Below the pieces are notes generated by a model. The model was not told the origin of the DNA. It saw only the letters and a program-made list of their open reading frames with translations, and did not search any database. Both the position numbers and the translations under genes were made by a program. Positions 61,460 through 63,503 of a stretch of DNA of 63,503 nt are shown piece by piece (position 1 is the first letter of the stretch; each line of letters starts with the position of its first letter). Source of the stretch: Bacteroidales bacterium (GTDB lineage Bacteria; Bacteroidota; Bacteroidia; Bacteroidales; UBA12170). Location: positions 1 to 63,503 of the forward strand of contig JAFGHU010000052.1 in NCBI GenBank assembly GCA_016929955.1. Direction: 5' to 3'.

Positions 61460-63217
61460 ATGGAAACAAATGAAGTTTTAAAGAAATTACCTCAACACTT
61501 AATGGATCTGATTATTGAGCAACCCTATAAAAAGTACACAGCTCAAGACCAGGCCATTTGGCGTTATGTAATGCGACAAAACTCCCATTATCTACCCAAA
61601 GTGGCTTATGGTTCTTACTTAAATGGATTAAAGCAAACCGGAATTAGTATTGATACGATTCCACATATGTATGGGATGAATAGAATACTTCGCGAAATTG
61701 GATGGGCTGCCGTTGCTGTGGATGGTTTTATACCGCCATCTGCTTTTATGGAATTTCAGGCCTATAATGTATTGGTAATCGCCGCTGATATCCGTCCGAT
61801 AGATCAGATTGGCTATTCTCCGGCTCCCGATATTATTCACGAAGCAGCTGGTCATGCTCCCATAATTGCAGATCCTGAATATGCTAAATACCTGAAAAAT
61901 ATTGGTTTTATTGGTTCAAAAGCTTTTTCGTCGGCCTTGGATCATAAACTCTTTGAGGCCATCCGATTACTGTCCATTTTAAAAGCCAATCCCTATTCTA
62001 CACAAGAAAGCATTGCCGATGCAGAAAAAGAAATTGAGGATTTGGAGCGAAAATTTGACGAATCTTCGGAAATGAATCGATTAAGAAACCTGCATTGGTG
62101 GACTGTAGAATATGGATTAATTGGCGATATTAATAAACCCGAAATATATGGCGCCGGTTTATTATCCTCCATCCACGAAAGTGTTAATTGCTTAAATCGA
62201 AACATTAAAAAACATCCCTATACGGTAAAAGCTGCTGATTTTAGCTTTGATATTACGCGTCAGCAGCCTCAACTTTTTGTCACCCCCGATTTTAAAACGC
62301 TCGACAATGTTCTGGATGAGTTTTCGCAATCATTGGCGTATAAAAGAGGAGGACTCTATGGCGTTAAACAAGCAATCCGGTCGGAAAATGTAGCCACACT
62401 GGTTTACAGTTCGGGCTTGCAAATTAGTGGTGTTTTTACTGAAGTTATAGCACATAAAAATACGCCTGCTTATATCAAATCAAGAGGGAAAACAAATTTA
62501 TGCGTGAATAACAAGGAAATCGACGGGCATTCTGTTGAAATGCATAAAGATGGATTTGGATCGCCCTGTGGTTTACTGAAAAATCAAAACAAATCCATCG
62601 AAGATTTTACGCCCGCGGAGCTGAAGAAACTGGGGATAATCGAAGGGAAAAGCGTTGAGTTAGAATTTGAATCTGGAGTGTCTGTTAGAGGTGTACTTCA
62701 AAAAATTGAAAAGAAGAATGGCAAAATAATCTTACTCACATTTTCTGATTGTTTAGTCGCCTTTCAGAACCAAATCCTATTTCAACCCGACTGGGGCATA
62801 TACGATATGGCTGTTGGCGATAAAATTATTTCTGCCTATTCGGGAGCAGCAGATGCCAAAGCGTATGGATTTCGATTTCCTAAATTTAAAGACAAAACCA
62901 TCCCAATTGAGCATGGCATAAAAGCGCAAAAACTTCATCAAATGTATGCCCTGGTTCGAAAAGTAAGAGAGCAACATCTGAACGAGAGCGATTTAAACAC
63001 TGTTTGGAAAGAAGTAGAAACAAACTATCCGAGCGAATGGCTTATTCAGATTGAATTGTTAGAAATTCTAAATCCAAACAACGATGTGTATGCCTCCATA
63101 GTAAAAAACTTAACAAAATTAAAAGCAAAAAAAGAGCTTAAGAAACTCATCGACGACGGACTTAAGCTTTTGCAAAATAACAAGGAGTTTATCGAAAACA
63201 AAAAAACTGTTCGGTAG
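61460..63217 (+). CDS. phhA: Phenylalanine 4-hydroxylase (aromatic amino acid hydroxylase) with long C-terminal extension
   Basis: 585 residues, about twice the 260-300 of typical bacterial enzymes. The catalytic domain fills about 20-320 with iron ligands H127 and H132 in IIHEAAGHAP and E217 in WWTVEYGLIG. It uses O2 and tetrahydropterin to make tyrosine from phenylalanine. The C-terminal 260 residues include beta-rich segments (SVELEFESGVSVRGVLQKI, GIYDMAVGDKIISAYSGAAD) of no known function to me. Homogentisate dioxygenase follows 35 nt later, so the two serve phenylalanine/tyrosine breakdown. Confidence 0.93.
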   Translation: METNEVLKKLPQHLMDLIIEQPYKKYTAQDQAIWRYVMRQNSHYLPKVAYGSYLNGLKQTGISIDTIPHMYGMNRILREIGWAAVAVDGFIPPSAFMEFQAYNVLVIAADIRPIDQIGYSPAPDIIHEAAGHAPIIADPEYAKYLKNIGFIGSKAFSSALDHKLFEAIRLLSILKANPYSTQESIADAEKEIEDLERKFDESSEMNRLRNLHWWTVEYGLIGDINKPEIYGAGLLSSIHESVNCLNRNIKKHPYTVKAADFSFDITRQQPQLFVTPDFKTLDNVLDEFSQSLAYKRGGLYGVKQAIRSENVATLVYSSGLQISGVFTEVIAHKNTPAYIKSRGKTNLCVNNKEIDGHSVEMHKDGFGSPCGLLKNQNKSIEDFTPAELKKLGIIEGKSVELEFESGVSVRGVLQKIEKKNGKIILLTFSDCLVAFQNQILFQPDWGIYDMAVGDKIISAYSGAADAKAYGFRFPKFKDKTIPIEHGIKAQKLHQMYALVRKVREQHLNESDLNTVWKEVETNYPSEWLIQIELLEILNPNNDVYASIVKNLTKLKAKKELKKLIDDGLKLLQNNKEFIENKKTVR

Positions 63218-63252
63218 CTCATTAAAAATATCAGATAAAAAACAATAAGCTT

Positions 63253-63503
63253 ATGCCACATTATCGACAAATGGGAAAAATACCTCGAAAAAGACATATC
63301 CAATTCCGGAAGCCGAATGGCGAATTGTATGCTGAGGAGTTGGTTTCTACCGAAGGTTTTTCGGCTGATTACTCATTGGTTTATCACCATTATCCACCAA
63401 CACGCGTGCTTAAAATCGATAAATCTTTTTCTGTTGCCCCCGAAATAGCCATTAGTAAAAACCTGCAGCACAGAAGTTTTCTGGGATTTAACCTTAAGCC
63501 GGA
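63253..63503 (+). CDS. hmgA: Homogentisate 1,2-dioxygenase (partial, runs off the right edge)
   Basis: The first 83 codons from an ATG at 63253. MPHYRQMGKIPRKRHIQFRK, ELVSTEGFSADYSLVYHHYPP and TRVLKIDKS match the N-terminus of homogentisate dioxygenase. The full enzyme opens the homogentisate ring with O2 to give maleylacetoacetate. The metal-binding C-terminal half is outside the window. It lies 35 nt after phenylalanine hydroxylase in a catabolic operon. Confidence 0.88.
   Translation, partial: MPHYRQMGKIPRKRHIQFRKPNGELYAEELVSTEGFSADYSLVYHHYPPTRVLKIDKSFSVAPEIAISKNLQHRSFLGFNLKP

Overview
The window is chromosomal DNA from a member of the Bacteroidota (Bacteroidetes). It is AT-rich, and a TAnnTTTG box (the -7 element of the Bacteroidetes housekeeping sigma factor) lies just upstream of many start codons, in several cases with a TTG/TTTG about 19-20 bp further up. 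Lineage-typical proteins agree: an STN/carboxypeptidase-regulatory-domain TonB receptor, an UpxY antiterminator, DUF3857, DUF4296 and DUF2795 proteins, a fused E1 alpha/beta dehydrogenase and an rpsB product with a charged C-terminal tail. An [FeFe]-hydrogenase beside an O2-dependent phenylalanine/homogentisate pathway suggests a facultative or microaerophilic life. I cannot name a genus.

Layout. 1-10 kb: the start of a TonB-dependent receptor, a phosphoglycerol transferase/lipid kinase/SUI1 operon, then gap, fumC, a ferritin-like protein and a TSUP transporter. 10-15.4 kb: two DUF3857/transglutaminase-like secreted proteins, a small membrane protein and a TonB-domain/TPR protein. 15.4-19.8 kb (minus): a compact run of urocanase, an unknown protein, a LOG-family nucleosidase, a P-loop kinase and a dCMP deaminase. 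19.8-23.6 kb (plus): an H-NOX/hybrid-kinase/cysteine-PAS signalling operon, then crcB, DUF190 and an unknown acidic protein. 23.6-25.5 kb: acylphosphatase, MnmD and a DEDDy exonuclease. 25.5-29 kb (minus): trimeric NAD-linked [FeFe]-hydrogenase hydC-hydB-hydA. 29-32.2 kb: rplM-rpsI-rpsB-tsf with two tandem promoters. 32.2-43 kb: a hybrid kinase, dxs and dxr back to back, rseP, lpxH, trxA, rsmE, a DUF4296 lipoprotein and recQ. 43.4-48.6 kb: envelope genes kdsD and lptB, an MFS protein, a WbpB-like sugar dehydrogenase, UpxY and a hotdog thioesterase. 48.6-55 kb: an M16 peptidase pair, glyA, an M28 peptidase and trxB. 55.3-59.8 kb: a phosphopantetheinyl transferase, fused E1, a THEP1-like NTPase and a sirtuin. 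59.9-61.2 kb: a small accessory islet with a Bro-N protein and a broken RhuM gene. 61.4 kb to the end: phenylalanine hydroxylase and the start of homogentisate dioxygenase.

How genes work together. The LTA-synthase-like enzyme would release diacylglycerol, which the adjacent kinase could recycle. Dxs and Dxr start the MEP isoprenoid pathway. RseP, LpxH, KdsD, LptB and WbpB all serve envelope building. The H-NOX operon is the best candidate for a little-described system: a heme NO/O2 sensor, a soluble hybrid kinase and a four-cysteine PAS protein encoded almost without gaps. Four genes (dxs, dxr, lpxH, upxY) have no usable ATG and must start at TTG. Two intergenic palindromes 30 kb apart share the core ATACGATGACT. 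No tRNA, rRNA, CRISPR array or intact insertion sequence was seen.
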